A DNA stretch of 64,000 nucleotides from Lysobacter solisilvae (GTDB lineage Bacteria; Pseudomonadota; Gammaproteobacteria; Xanthomonadales; Xanthomonadaceae): assembly GCF_016613535.2 (NCBI RefSeq), contig NZ_CP071518.1:2170001-2234000 (forward strand), given 5' to 3'. Each line of letters begins with the position of its first letter. Within the stretch, counting starts at the first letter, position 1. Positions 50,184-59,194 of this stretch are shown one piece after another. The translations under genes and the position numbers were made by a program. Under the pieces are notes generated by a model. That model saw only the letters and a program-made list of their open reading frames with translations, was not told the DNA's origin and searched no databases.

Positions 50184-51725
50184 ATGCGCATCGGGCACGT
50201 CCTGGCGCTGTCGGCCACGCTGCTCATCGCCGGCGCCTGCAAGCGCGAGGCGCCCGCGCCGGCGACAACCGCGGCCGCTCCTGCCCCGGCGGTCACGGCC
50301 CCCGCGCCGCCCGCGCCACCTCCCGCTGCTTCCACCCGCGACGCCGTCTTCGGCAAGCCCCAGCTCGACCAGATGCTGGCGCCGGTTGCGCTGTACCCCG
50401 ACGTGCTGCTGGCGCAGGTGCTGATGGCGGCCACGTATCCCGGCGATGTGGCGGACGCGGTGGCGTGGTCGCGGGCGCATCCGGAGGCCAAGGGCGAGCA
50501 CGCGGTCCGGCAGGTGGAGGGGCAGCCGTGGGACGCGAGCGTGCAGACGCTGGTGGCCTTCCCGCAGGTGCTGGCGATGCTCGGCCAGGACCTGGGCTGG
50601 GTGCAGCGTCTGGGGGACGCCTTCCTCGCCCAGCCCGAGGACGTGCTGGCGTCGGTGCAGCGCCTGCGTCGCAAGGCGCAGCAGGCGGGACACCTGCGTT
50701 CCAACGAATACCAGGTGATCGGGCTGGCTGGCAGTTCTTTGCCCCAGGAGGCGACCTCCCCGAATGACGACGGCACTGCAGCGCCGGCCTACACACCCGA
50801 CGCGGGTGAGGGCGCCTACATCACCATCGAACCCGTCGACGACGTGTACGTCCCGTCCTACGACCCCATGGATGTCTACGACCCCTAGGAAGACGAGTAC
50901 TACCTGCCGGTCTACTACCCGCCGCTGGCGGGCTATTACCCGGACGGCGTGCTGGCCAAGGGGATCGCCTTCGGCATCGGGCTGGCCGTGCTCGATGCCC
51001 TGTGGGGCGATCTGGACTGGAACGGCGGCGACATCGACATCGACATCGATCGCTTCAACCGGCTGCACCCGGAGCACCACTTCGCCGGGGGCGACAGGAA
51101 CTGGCGCCACGATCCGGCCAGCCGAGACGGCGTCCCTTACCGCGACCGGGTGAATCGCGAGCGGCATGGGCAGCAGCTCGCCGGCGCGCAGGCGCGCGAC
51201 GCGTTCCGGGGCGATGATGCCGGGCGCATGCGCTCGCGCGAGCAGGCGCGCCGTTCGCTGCAGCAGGGCGGTTTCCAGTCGCCCTCCACCAGCAACCGCG
51301 AAGCGCGCGAGAACGCACTGGCGGCACAGCTCGAAGAAGCGAACGCGCGCGAACGCGCGATGGCGGTCGCGCAGGAGGGCGAACGCGCGCGCGAAGCCCG
51401 GATGCGTGGTGACGACGGCGCGGGCATGCCGGGCCGCGACGGGGTCGGCGGGGACCGCATCGCCGATCGCGCGCAGGAGGCCGATCGCCAGCGCGTGCTC
51501 GAACAGGAACGTATCCAGCAGATCGCCCGCGAACGCCAGTTCGACGAGGAGCGGCGGCAGCGGCGCGAATTCGAGGAACGGCGCGCACGCGAGAACGCCT
51601 TCGAAGGTGTGCGCCAGGCCGAACTGGCCAGGATGCAGCGCGAGCGCGGCGCCGCCAGCCAGGCGCAGCGCATGCAGGGATCGCGTGGGGGAGGGCGGGC
51701 GATCAGCCGGCCGTCGCGGCGTTGA
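50184..51725 (+). pseudogene. DUF3300 lipoprotein, interrupted by an in-frame TAG
   Basis: About 513 codons. Signal MRIGHVLALSATLLIAGAC with lipobox IAGAC and a strong AAGGAGG site. The first half matches DUF3300: LDQMLAPVALYPDVLLAQVL, YPGDVADAVAW, MLGQDLGWVQRLGDAFLAQP and YVPSYDP. The frame stops at TAG 50886-50888 inside CCTAGG, after DPMDVYDP, and continues EDEYYLPVYYPPLAGYYPDG with the rest of the domain and a long Glu/Arg/Ala-rich charged tail. TGG in place of TAG gives DPWEDEYY, in keeping with the aromatic run of this family at that spot. The tail has no known function. Confidence 0.82.
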
Positions 51726-51784
51726 GGCCACACCCGGTGAAGCGCCTGCCGCGAGCGGTGGGGCTCGTGAAATAATCCGCGCCT

Positions 51785-52273
51785 GTGGATTCATCCCTTC
51801 CTAATCCCTACGCCGCGCCGGTCGCCCCCGCGGCGTCGCCGTTGCCGCTCGACCGGGTGGGGATCCGTTTCGGCCTGGTCTTCTGCCTGCCGCTGTACGT
51901 GCTGTTGGCGGTGACGGCGTCGGAACTGCTGACCCGGGGAAACTTCCGTGACCTGCCCGCGATCGCGGCGCTGGTCGTGCTGTGCGTGGCGGTCTGCGGC
52001 TGTGGGTGGTGGTGGGCCGTCAAGGCCCGCGGCGGGTTCGGCTGGTTCCTGGTGACGGGCGCCGTCCAGGGCGTCGCGCTGACCGTCCTGGCCCTCATGT
52101 GCCTGCTCGGCTTCCTGTCGGTGGGCGGCGGCTTCAACTTTTCCTACCTGTCGGGCATCTGGGACTTCTTCTTCATAACTCCCTTCCTGACCGCCTGGCT
52201 GATGGTGATGGGCGCGCTCGTGCGCTGGCGCGTGCGCGTGCTGCAACGGCGCCTGGCGCGCGCGGCGGGTTGA
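51785..52273 (+). CDS. four-helix inner-membrane protein of unknown function
   Basis: A 162-residue protein from a GTG start (MDSSLPNPYAAPVAPAASPL). Four hydrophobic segments: FGLVFCLPLYVLLAVTASEL, AALVVLCVAVCGCGWWWAV, VTGAVQGVALTVLALMCLLG and FFITPFLTAWLMVMGALV. Small domain with a basic C-terminus (RWRVRVLQRRLARAAG). No family recognised. It lies between the DUF3300 and barrel genes on the same strand, with about 60 bp before and 200 bp after. Confidence 0.7.
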   Translation: MDSSLPNPYAAPVAPAASPLPLDRVGIRFGLVFCLPLYVLLAVTASELLTRGNFRDLPAIAALVVLCVAVCGCGWWWAVKARGGFGWFLVTGAVQGVALTVLALMCLLGFLSVGGGFNFSYLSGIWDFFFITPFLTAWLMVMGALVRWRVRVLQRRLARAAG

Positions 52274-52473
52274 GCGGCCCGGGTCCGTAGTGCCGCCCTT
52301 TAAGGTCGGAATAGCCTGGCGGTGGCGGCTTCGCCCCGAATGTGTGATGCGGCGCCAGGAAACCTCCGCCCGCCGCCCCGGGATGGCCGCACGCCCGCCT
52401 CGCGCCCGTTGAGCCTAGAGGACGTCGTATTTCGGGACCCGGCACCGTCCCGGCACCTTTCCCAGGAGGCTCC

Positions 52474-53301
52474 ATGGACGTATCCGCACGCCGCGTCGCC
52501 GTACTGCTGTCCTTTGCCGCCCTGTCCTCGCTCGCCCTGCCGGCGCTCGCGGTCGATCCGCTGGATACCTTCAGCGCCCGCATCGGCGGTTACACCAACA
52601 GTTTCGAGACCGAGATCCGGGCCGACGGGGAGACCTCCGAGGGCACCGACGTCGACCTGGAACGCGACCTGGACCTGGACCCGGATTCGGTGATCGGCTT
52701 TGCCGCCCTGACCTGGCGCCCGTTCGAGCACCACGAGTTCGGCCTGGCCTATTACGGCAGCGACACCAGCAAGACCAACGTGCTGACCCGGGACATCGTG
52801 TTCGAGGACACGGTGTACGAGGCTACGTCCACCGTGAAGACCGACCTCAACGTGGACGCCTACGAGCTGTCCTACGTCTGGTGGGCCGCCTCGCGCGAGA
52901 ACTGGGCCCTGGGTCCGCGCCTGGGCCTGGTGTGGTACAGCATCGACCTGGATATCGACCTGCAGGTCGACTCCGACGGCAACCAGGTCAACGGCGCGAT
53001 CAGCGACCATGTCTCCACCGATCTGCCCGCGCCGACGATCGGCGGCAGCTGGCGCTGGACGCCGGCGGACGACTGGCGCGTGTCGGCGGATGCGGGCTTC
53101 CTGTCGGCCAATGTCAGTTCGGTCGATGCCGATGTCACCTTCGGCCGGCTTGGCGTGGAGTGGTTCCCCTAGGAGCAGTGGGGCTTCTCGCTGGATTACG
53201 TGATCAGCCGCGTGCGCGGCGACTCGGACGCCGACAGCTTCCACGGCAACGTCGATTTCGTCGACACCGGCTTGCGGCTGGCGGGCGTGTACCGGTTCTG
53301 A
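52474..53301 (+). pseudogene. outer-membrane beta-barrel protein, interrupted by an in-frame TAG
   Basis: 276 codons. Signal peptide MDVSARRVAVLLSFAALSSL ending near ALA. Amphipathic strands with aromatic girdles (DTFSARIGGYTNSFETEI, EHHEFGLAYYGSDTS, AYELSYVWWA, LGPRLGLVWYSIDLDIDLQV, VSADAGFLSANVSSVDADVT) suggest a small barrel of about 8-10 strands. The frame is broken by TAG at 53170-53172 in CCTAGG after GVEWFP; it continues EQWGFSLDYVISRVRGDSDA and ends GLRLAGVYRF, where a terminal Phe is typical of barrels. TGG would give FPWEQWGF. Without readthrough the last two strands and C-terminal Phe signal would be lost. Confidence 0.82.
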
Positions 53302-53320
53302 GGCCGCCACGGCCTGTGAC

Positions 53321-53351
53321 AGAAGCCCGCCTTCCGGCGGGCTTCGTGTTT
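53321..53351 (+). terminator. intrinsic terminator of the barrel gene
   Basis: Stem GAAGCCCGCC / GGCGGGCTTC with a TTCC loop, followed by GTGTTT, about 20 bp after the stop. Confidence 0.85.
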
Positions 53352-53771
53352 CCGGACGCGTCATTGGCGCTGCCTGGTACCGGCTTGCGAGAGAACGGCC
53401 GCGGCCGCGGGCCGCAGCGGTCGCTTGTCCCTCTGCTCGAATGACTGCACGCGCTGGCATCGGGCGCCGCAACGCGCTGCCCGGCGGTCTGCGTCGCGCC
53501 GCGCCATTGACGGCAACGTCCAGCGGGCCTGCCGACACTGTCTTCGTCCCGGCTTTCGCGTTCCCAGCCAGACGGAGGTAGACCGCATGACCCAACGACC
53601 ACCATGACGGGCCATCACGCGTACGCGCGCTGACGCGTACGGAGGCCGCTCGCGCCGGCGATCCGCGCGTGCGAATTCCGGTTCCTGCTGCCTCGACATC
53701 CACCACGACGCGTGCGCGGGCAGGAGCCCGCGCGGACGCCGTCGAGTGTCAACAGTCAAAGGAGCTGAGCC
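53352..53771 (+). other. rpfF upstream region with a six-codon ORF behind a strong ribosome site
   Basis: No larger gene seen in 420 bp. At 53587-53607 there is ATG ACC CAA CGA CCA CCA TGA (Met-Thr-Gln-Arg-Pro-Pro-stop), with GGAGG about eight bases upstream. Further on, ACGCGTACG occurs twice near 53619-53640. The rpfF ribosome site is AAAGGAGCTGAGCC before 53772. Whether the short ORF is translated is not known. Confidence 0.45.
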
Positions 53772-54665
53772 ATGATCACGCCTGCCCAACTGCAGCCATC
53801 GACCCAAGCCACGCTGTTCCGCCACGAGTCCGACGACGCGGGCCATAGCGACTGGGGCTACATGCACGCCGACGCACCGTCGGGATATCACCCGTGCTTC
53901 TCCGAACGCCTGCTGCATGACATGCGGCGCACGCAGGAACACATCCGCAGCACGCTGGCGTCGGGCCACCATGCCGATGCCGGCGCGCACCACCTGGTGC
54001 TGGCGTCCGACGCGGGCGTCTTCAACCTGGGCGGAGACCTGGCCCTGTTCTCGCAGCTGATCCGCAGCGGCAACCGCGACCGACTGCTGGACTACGCCAC
54101 GCTGTGCGTGGAGGTGGCCTTCAACCTGTACGAGCTGTACGAGGACCGCGTGCACAGCATCGCGGTGGTGCAGGGCGATGCGCTGGGCGGCGGCTTCGAG
54201 GCCGCGCTGTGCTGCCACACGATCATCGCCGAGGAGGGCGTGGGCATGGGATTTCCCGAGGCGCTGTTCGACCTGTTCCCCGGGATGGGGGCCTACACCT
54301 TCCTCACCCGGCGCGTGGTGCCCGCGCAGGCCGAGCGCATGATGCTCAACGCGCGCGTCTACCCGGCCGAGGAGCTCAGGCAGATGGGCGTGGTCGACAT
54401 GATCGTCGCCAAGGGCGACGGGCTGCGCGCCGCGCGCGACCTGATCCGCCAGCACCAGCGCATCGGCAATGCGCTGCGCGCGATGAACACCGTGCGGCAG
54501 GCCTGCCAGCCCATCCACCTGGACGAACTGCTCGCCGTCACCACGCAATGGGTGGATGCCGCCATGCGCCTGAACGACCGCGGCCTGCGCACGATGGAGC
54601 GCCTGATCCGCGCGCAGCGCATGCGCGCGCAGGCAGGTGACGACACCCGGTCGGCGAGTGCTTGA
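53772..54665 (+). CDS. rpfF: RpfF, DSF synthase (crotonase-fold enoyl-CoA hydratase/thioesterase)
   Basis: A 297-residue cytosolic enzyme making the diffusible signal factor (cis-2-unsaturated fatty acid) from acyl-ACP/CoA. It has the crotonase fold with the RpfF-specific stretch DALGGGFEAALCCHTII and FPEALFDLFPGMGAYTFL, which carry the two catalytic Glu residues of this family (Glu141 and Glu161 in Xanthomonas). Length and N-terminus (WGYMHADAPSGYHPCFSERL) match RpfF. Ribosome site AAAGGAG precedes the ATG. It is convergent with rpfC, as in Xanthomonads, but rpfB is not adjacent. Confidence 0.95.
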   Translation: MITPAQLQPSTQATLFRHESDDAGHSDWGYMHADAPSGYHPCFSERLLHDMRRTQEHIRSTLASGHHADAGAHHLVLASDAGVFNLGGDLALFSQLIRSGNRDRLLDYATLCVEVAFNLYELYEDRVHSIAVVQGDALGGGFEAALCCHTIIAEEGVGMGFPEALFDLFPGMGAYTFLTRRVVPAQAERMMLNARVYPAEELRQMGVVDMIVAKGDGLRAARDLIRQHQRIGNALRAMNTVRQACQPIHLDELLAVTTQWVDAAMRLNDRGLRTMERLIRAQRMRAQAGDDTRSASA

Positions 54666-54800
54666 GCGCTGCATGGCTGATCCGCACGCACCGGATGATG
54701 CCGCGGGCGACGGGGGCGGCATGATCGGGCGCACGGTGGGTCGCCTGTAGCGATCCGGTAGCGCCGCTGTGTCCAGGCGGGACCGGGCGAGGCGAGGGCG

Positions 54801-56951
54801 TCACTGCGCGTCAGGGATGTCCTTGCTCCGCCCGGGACGGGTAAGCATGGCGACCTCGTCGCGGCAGTGGACCCCGACGGCGGCGAGCTGGACGGACAGT
54901 TCGCCGACCAGGCGCGCCTGTTCGCGCGCGAGCGCCTCGTCGCTGGCGCGCATGATCTGCGAACAGCGCTCCGTCATGGCCACCGCACCCAGGTTCTCGG
55001 CGATGCCCTTGTAGGCGTGGGCCACTTCGCGGAACTCCTCCCAGTCGTGCGCGCCGCCGGCCTGGACCAGGCGCTGCTGGCAGTTCGCCGCGTCCCTGAG
55101 GCACTGCTCGACGAAGTTGTGCAGGAAATCGTCGCCCAGGCCCATGTCCGCCAGTTCCGCCAGCACCGCCGGGTTGGCCGCGGGACGCACCACGTCGCTG
55201 ACGGGCCGCAGGGGCGGCAGCTTCTGCGTGTCGGCCAGTTCGGCCACCGCTTCGAGCAGGCGGCCGACCACGATGGGCTTGGTCAGGAAGACGTTGGCGC
55301 CGGCGTCGGTGGCCGACTGCGCGGCCTGCACGGTGGCGTCGGCGCTGAGCACGATGATCGGCATGCGCCGCGCGATGCCGGGCTGCATGAAGCGCAGCTG
55401 GCGGATCACATCCAGCCCGCTCAGGTTGGGCATGTGCATGTCCAGGATGGCCAAGTCGTAGCCGCCGGGCGCAAGGGCATCGAGCGCCTGTTCGCCGTCG
55501 TCGACGGCGTGCACGCGATGGCCGGCGTTCTCCAGCATGCGGCCCAGCACGATGCGGTTGGCGGACTGGTCGTCGGCGATGAGGATGCGCAGGCTGCGCA
55601 CGCGCATGCGGTGCCGCACGAAGGGATCGTCGAAGGACACGACCTTGTCGCCGGCGCCGTCGCCCACGTCGGTGGGCACGCGCCCGGCGTCCTGCAGGCG
55701 GATCGGCAGGTCCACCCAGAAATGGCTGCCGCCGCCGGGATTGGGTTCCAGGCCGATCTCGCCGTCGAGCAGTTCGGTCAGTGTCTTGGCGATCGTCGTG
55801 CCCAGGCCGCTGCCGCCGAAGCGTCGCGCGGGGCCGTTGTCGAGCTGCTCGAAGGCCAGGAAGATGCGGTCGTGGTCGTCGTTGGACACGCCGATGCCGC
55901 TGTCGCGCACCGAGAAGCGGAGGCGGGCGACGCCGTCGCGCGGCGGCTCGAGCAGCGCCACGCTGACATCCACGCTGCCGTGGTCGGTGAATTTGACCGC
56001 GTTGTGGGTGAGGTTGAGCAGGATCTGGGTGAGATGGGTCACGTCGCCGTGCAGGCGCAGCGGCACGTCGGCCGCGGTCTCCACTTTCAAGGCCAGGCCC
56101 TTGGCGGAGGCCAGCGGCACGATCATCTTGCGCAGGCGGCTGATGGTGTCCTGCAGGTTGAAGTCCGCGTCGCGCCGCTGCAGCTTGCCGGCCTCGATGG
56201 CGGAGATGTCGAGCACGTCGTTCACCACCAGCAGCAGCGACTGCGCCGAGGTGTGGATGACGTCGGCGTACTCGCGCTGCTGCTCGGGCGGCACGCGGGT
56301 GGCGTGCAGGAGTTCGGCCATGCCGATGATGCCGTTGAGGGGCGAGCGCAGTTCGTGGCTCATGTTGGCCAGGAAGCGGCTCTTGGCCTCGTTCGCGCGG
56401 CGCGCCTCGGCGGTCGCCCGCCGCAGGTTCTTCAGCAGCGAGGTGAGGTAGGTGGGGATGGCGATCAGGCCCAGCCACAGGCCCACGGCCAGGTAGGGCT
56501 GCGCGCGCCAGTACGGCGCATCGAGGATGACCACCAGGAACGCACCGCAGGCGATGGCGCAGGCGCAGTAGAGGTAGGTCGGGCCGAAACGCAGGCCGTT
56601 GCCCACCGTGACCCACTGCAGCAGCACGTAAAGCGGCGCCAGCGAGACCGGCTCCAGCGACATCAGGATGGCCAGCGTGCCGTAGTCGGCCAGCATGCCC
56701 ACGCAGCGGCGCAGGTGCGACACGCCCGGATGCAGCACGATCGCCACCAGCAGGCCCAGGCCGACGACCGCTTCGGCCAGCATCACCAGCAGCATCGTGG
56801 CATGCGCACCGCTGGCATCCTGGGAGGCGCGCAGTCCGCTCAGGTAGGCCACGATCAGGGAAGCGATGACGAGGCGGACGATGGCCTGCCCGTGCTCGCT
56901 ATCGGGCCGGTGCGACAACCGTTGCTTCAACAAGGGCCAGACGCTGTCCAT
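54801..56951 (-). CDS. rpfC: RpfC, DSF sensor hybrid histidine kinase with Hpt domain
   Basis: A 716-residue inner-membrane kinase. About five N-terminal membrane helices (LVIASLIVAYLSGL, MLLVMLAEAVVGLGLLVAIV, LAILMSLEPVSLAPLYVLL and others) are followed by HisKA (NMSHELRSPLNGIIGMAEL), HATPase (HNAVKFTDHGSV, GLGTTIAKTL), receiver (Asp in LAILDMHMPNLSG, Lys in FLTKPI) and a C-terminal Hpt (His in VAHAYKGIAENLGA). This is the RpfC order. In the family it senses DSF, represses RpfF directly through its receiver, and signals to RpfG. No rpfG gene lies beside it. Confidence 0.96.
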   Translation of the reverse strand: MDSVWPLLKQRLSHRPDSEHGQAIVRLVIASLIVAYLSGLRASQDASGAHATMLLVMLAEAVVGLGLLVAIVLHPGVSHLRRCVGMLADYGTLAILMSLEPVSLAPLYVLLQWVTVGNGLRFGPTYLYCACAIACGAFLVVILDAPYWRAQPYLAVGLWLGLIAIPTYLTSLLKNLRRATAEARRANEAKSRFLANMSHELRSPLNGIIGMAELLHATRVPPEQQREYADVIHTSAQSLLLVVNDVLDISAIEAGKLQRRDADFNLQDTISRLRKMIVPLASAKGLALKVETAADVPLRLHGDVTHLTQILLNLTHNAVKFTDHGSVDVSVALLEPPRDGVARLRFSVRDSGIGVSNDDHDRIFLAFEQLDNGPARRFGGSGLGTTIAKTLTELLDGEIGLEPNPGGGSHFWVDLPIRLQDAGRVPTDVGDGAGDKVVSFDDPFVRHRMRVRSLRILIADDQSANRIVLGRMLENAGHRVHAVDDGEQALDALAPGGYDLAILDMHMPNLSGLDVIRQLRFMQPGIARRMPIIVLSADATVQAAQSATDAGANVFLTKPIVVGRLLEAVAELADTQKLPPLRPVSDVVRPAANPAVLAELADMGLGDDFLHNFVEQCLRDAANCQQRLVQAGGAHDWEEFREVAHAYKGIAENLGAVAMTERCSQIMRASDEALAREQARLVGELSVQLAAVGVHCRDEVAMLTRPGRSKDIPDAQ

Positions 56952-57338
56952 TGGCTCGCTCCACGCCGGAGCGGAGCTGCCTGGTCAGGCGGCGGCTGGT
57001 GGGGTCAGCCGCGCTCCGCGGTGTTCCGGGGCATCCATGCGACGGTGGCCGCATTGCCGCACTCAGGTGTATGCACGCGTTGGACGGCGTGTGTCGCGCA
57101 CTTCAGATCGCTCAATTCACGCACCCGAAACCGTGCCGGACAGGCCGGCCGTGGTTCGGGGGCGACCGGTGTGGTCGGGTCGGCCGGGGGCCACGGCAGG
57201 CGCGCAGATGAAAGGGTCGCGCGAACGCTGTGGCGATCGTGTGGACGCCATTTCGCGGGGACGTGACGGCCGGCGGCGCGCCGTCCGTGGGCCGGTCATG
57301 CCGGTGGACGCGAAAACCGGTCGACCGGCCGCCGGAAA
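56952..57338. other. intergenic region upstream of rpfC
   Basis: 387 bp between rpfC and the HExxH gene, both on the minus strand. Expected to hold the rpfC promoter; I see no gene, hairpin or repeat worth naming. Confidence 0.5.
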
Positions 57339-57815
57339 CTAAGGAAGGACCAGGCGCCGGCGCGAAGCGTCGGCCAGGCCGCGGGCGCCGAGCCAGTCCC
57401 AGGCCGCCTCCGCATCGCGCTCGAAATAGGCCAGTGCCGATCCCAGGCGGAAGGTGTAGCCCCATTCGTCCATGTCGGCCAGGATGCGTTCGCGGCCGAC
57501 GCCGGGCAGGGCATCGCCGAGCAGCGCCTGCAGGACGCACACCGCGTCCTCTTCCTCGACCGAGTCGGTGGCGTCGGTGTGCACCTGCGCGCGGCGCTCC
57601 GGCGGCAGCACGATCAGGTGCGCGGCTTCGTGCAGCAGCGAGTGGACGGGGGTGTCGGCGCGGGCGTGCACCGTGCTGCCGATCAGGCCGGCCTCGCACT
57701 CGCCCCAATAGCTGCCGGGAATGGGCTGGCCGTCGGCCACCGGCGCGAAATCCAGTCCGTAGCGGCCCAGCAGGGCCTTGACGTCGGCAATGGCGATGTC
57801 CGAGAGCAGGAGCAC
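57339..57815 (-). CDS. small HExxH protein (putative metallopeptidase-like)
   Basis: A 158-residue protein starting MLLLSDIAIADVKALLGRYG. The motif LLHEAAHLIVL (HExxH) near residues 81-85 and a downstream acidic stretch (SVEEEDAVCVLQALL) resemble small conserved HExxH proteins of the ImmA/IrrE-like or related gluzincin type. No signal peptide or membrane segment. It sits 387 bp upstream of rpfC on the same strand, so co-transcription is uncertain. Peptidase activity is unproven. Confidence 0.75.
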   Translation of the reverse strand: MLLLSDIAIADVKALLGRYGLDFAPVADGQPIPGSYWGECEAGLIGSTVHARADTPVHSLLHEAAHLIVLPPERRAQVHTDATDSVEEEDAVCVLQALLGDALPGVGRERILADMDEWGYTFRLGSALAYFERDAEAAWDWLGARGLADASRRRLVLP

Positions 57816-57887
57816 GGGTGCGGGGAATTCAGTAACAGGCAGTGGGACGGGGCCGTGATGTCGCGGCTTCGCGGAAGCTGAAGTCGC

Positions 57888-57914
57888 TGGGTCCCCGCGT
57901 TCGCGGGGATGACG
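57888..57914. repeat. short palindromic repeat
   Basis: CTGGGTCCCCGCGTTCGCGG followed by GGATGACG forms a hairpin (TCCCCGCG / CGCGGGGA). This form of repeat is common between genes in Xanthomonad genomes. It lies upstream of the HExxH gene and downstream of minE. Confidence 0.65.
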
Positions 57915-57987
57915 GCTTGAAAACAGGCATCGGCCCCGGGCGCGGGAGGCCGATAGCCTCCTGCGCCGGGCTTCCGCCAGGGATGCC

Positions 57988-58245
57988 TCAGGCCGCGTTT
58001 TCCGGCAGCGCGACCGAGATGTCCAGCACCTTGTTGTCGCCTTCGCCGATCAGGTCGACCTTCACCGCTTCGTCGTCGACCTTGACGTACTTGCGGATCA
58101 CTTCCAGCAGTTCGCGCTGGAGCATGGGCAGGTAGTCGGGGCTGGTGCCGCGGCCGGAACGCTCGTGCGCGACGATGATGCGCAGGCGGTCCTTGGCGAT
58201 GTTGGCCGTGGGCTTCTTGGCGATCAGGAAATCGAACAGGCCCAT
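57988..58245 (-). CDS. minE: MinE, cell-division topological specificity factor
   Basis: An 85-residue protein ([40 protein letters not shown]). The N-terminal amphipathic helix targets the membrane, the ERSGRG segment contacts MinD, and the C-terminal beta domain dimerises. It stimulates MinD ATPase and keeps MinCD oscillating so that the Z-ring forms at mid-cell. GGAGG precedes the ATG; a few bases separate it from minD. Last gene of minCDE. Confidence 0.97.
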   Translation of the reverse strand: MGLFDFLIAKKPTANIAKDRLRIIVAHERSGRGTSPDYLPMLQRELLEVIRKYVKVDDEAVKVDLIGEGDNKVLDISVALPENAA

Positions 58246-58249
58246 GGGC

Positions 58250-59059
58250 TCAGCCTCCGAACAGCTTGCTGAAGAATCCCTTCTTCTCCACGTGGATGTA
58301 ACGCATCGGACGATCCTCGCCGAGCAGACGGGCCACCGCGTCGTCGTAGGCGCGCGCGGCGTCCGACTCGGTTTCCAGGATGACCGGCTCGCCCTTGTTG
58401 GAGGCGTTGAGCACGTCACCGGATTCGGGGATGACGCCGACCGACTTCAGGCCGAGGATCTCCTCCACGTCGCCCACGCTCAGCATCTCGCCGCCTTCCA
58501 CGCGGCCCGGGCTGTAACGGGTGAGCAGCAGGTGCTCCTTGACGCGCTCGCCGTTCTCGGCGCGGCGGGTCTTGGAGGCCAGCAGGCCCAGGATGCGGTC
58601 GGAGTCGCGGACCGAGGACACTTCCGGATTCACCACGACCACGGCCTGGTCGGCGAAGTACATCGCCAGGAATGCACCCTTTTCGATGCCGGCGGGGGAG
58701 TCGCACACGATGTAGTCGAAGCCGTCGGCGGCGAGGTCGTCGAGCACCTTCTGCACGCCTTCCTTGGTCAGCGCGTCCTTGTCGCGCGTCTGCGAGGCCG
58801 CCAGGACGTAGAGGTTGTCGAAGCGCTTGTCCTTGATGAGCGCCTGCTTGAGTCCCGCTTCGCCGCTGATCACGTTGACGAAGTCATACACGACCCGGCG
58901 CTCGCACCCCATGATCAGGTCGAGGTTCCGCAAGCCGACGTCGAAGTCGATGACGGCGACCTTGTGGCCGCGGCGTGCAAGCCCGCAGGCGAGGCTGGCG
59001 CTGGTGGTGGTCTTGCCTACGCCGCCCTTGCCTGAAGTGACTACGATGATTTCGGCCAA
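58250..59059 (-). CDS. minD: MinD, septum-site determining ATPase
   Basis: A 269-residue ParA/MinD ATPase. Deviant Walker [20 protein letters not shown] at the N-terminus, switch regions [16 protein letters not shown] and [12 protein letters not shown], and a C-terminal amphipathic membrane-targeting helix ([12 protein letters not shown]). It recruits MinC to the membrane and is released by MinE. Middle gene of minCDE on the minus strand. Confidence 0.98.
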   Translation of the reverse strand: MAEIIVVTSGKGGVGKTTTSASLACGLARRGHKVAVIDFDVGLRNLDLIMGCERRVVYDFVNVISGEAGLKQALIKDKRFDNLYVLAASQTRDKDALTKEGVQKVLDDLAADGFDYIVCDSPAGIEKGAFLAMYFADQAVVVVNPEVSSVRDSDRILGLLASKTRRAENGERVKEHLLLTRYSPGRVEGGEMLSVGDVEEILGLKSVGVIPESGDVLNASNKGEPVILETESDAARAYDDAVARLLGEDRPMRYIHVEKKGFFSKLFGG

Positions 59060-59194
59060 CTTTTGATCCTCCGAGTCTGACTCTGTTTTTTCAGGTCCCG
59101 GTGTTGCCCGGGATCCTTGGTGCCGGCGCGCGAATGCTCGCGGGCGAACCGGCTGACCTCGCGTTTTACCGGAAGGTCAGCGGGCAAGCCACCC

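Noticed and set aside
42166..53172. TAG reassigned as a sense codon
   Set aside because: Intact genes in the window end in TAG (for example yfcG at 24626-24628 and the membrane protein at 19213-19215), so TAG is a normal stop here.
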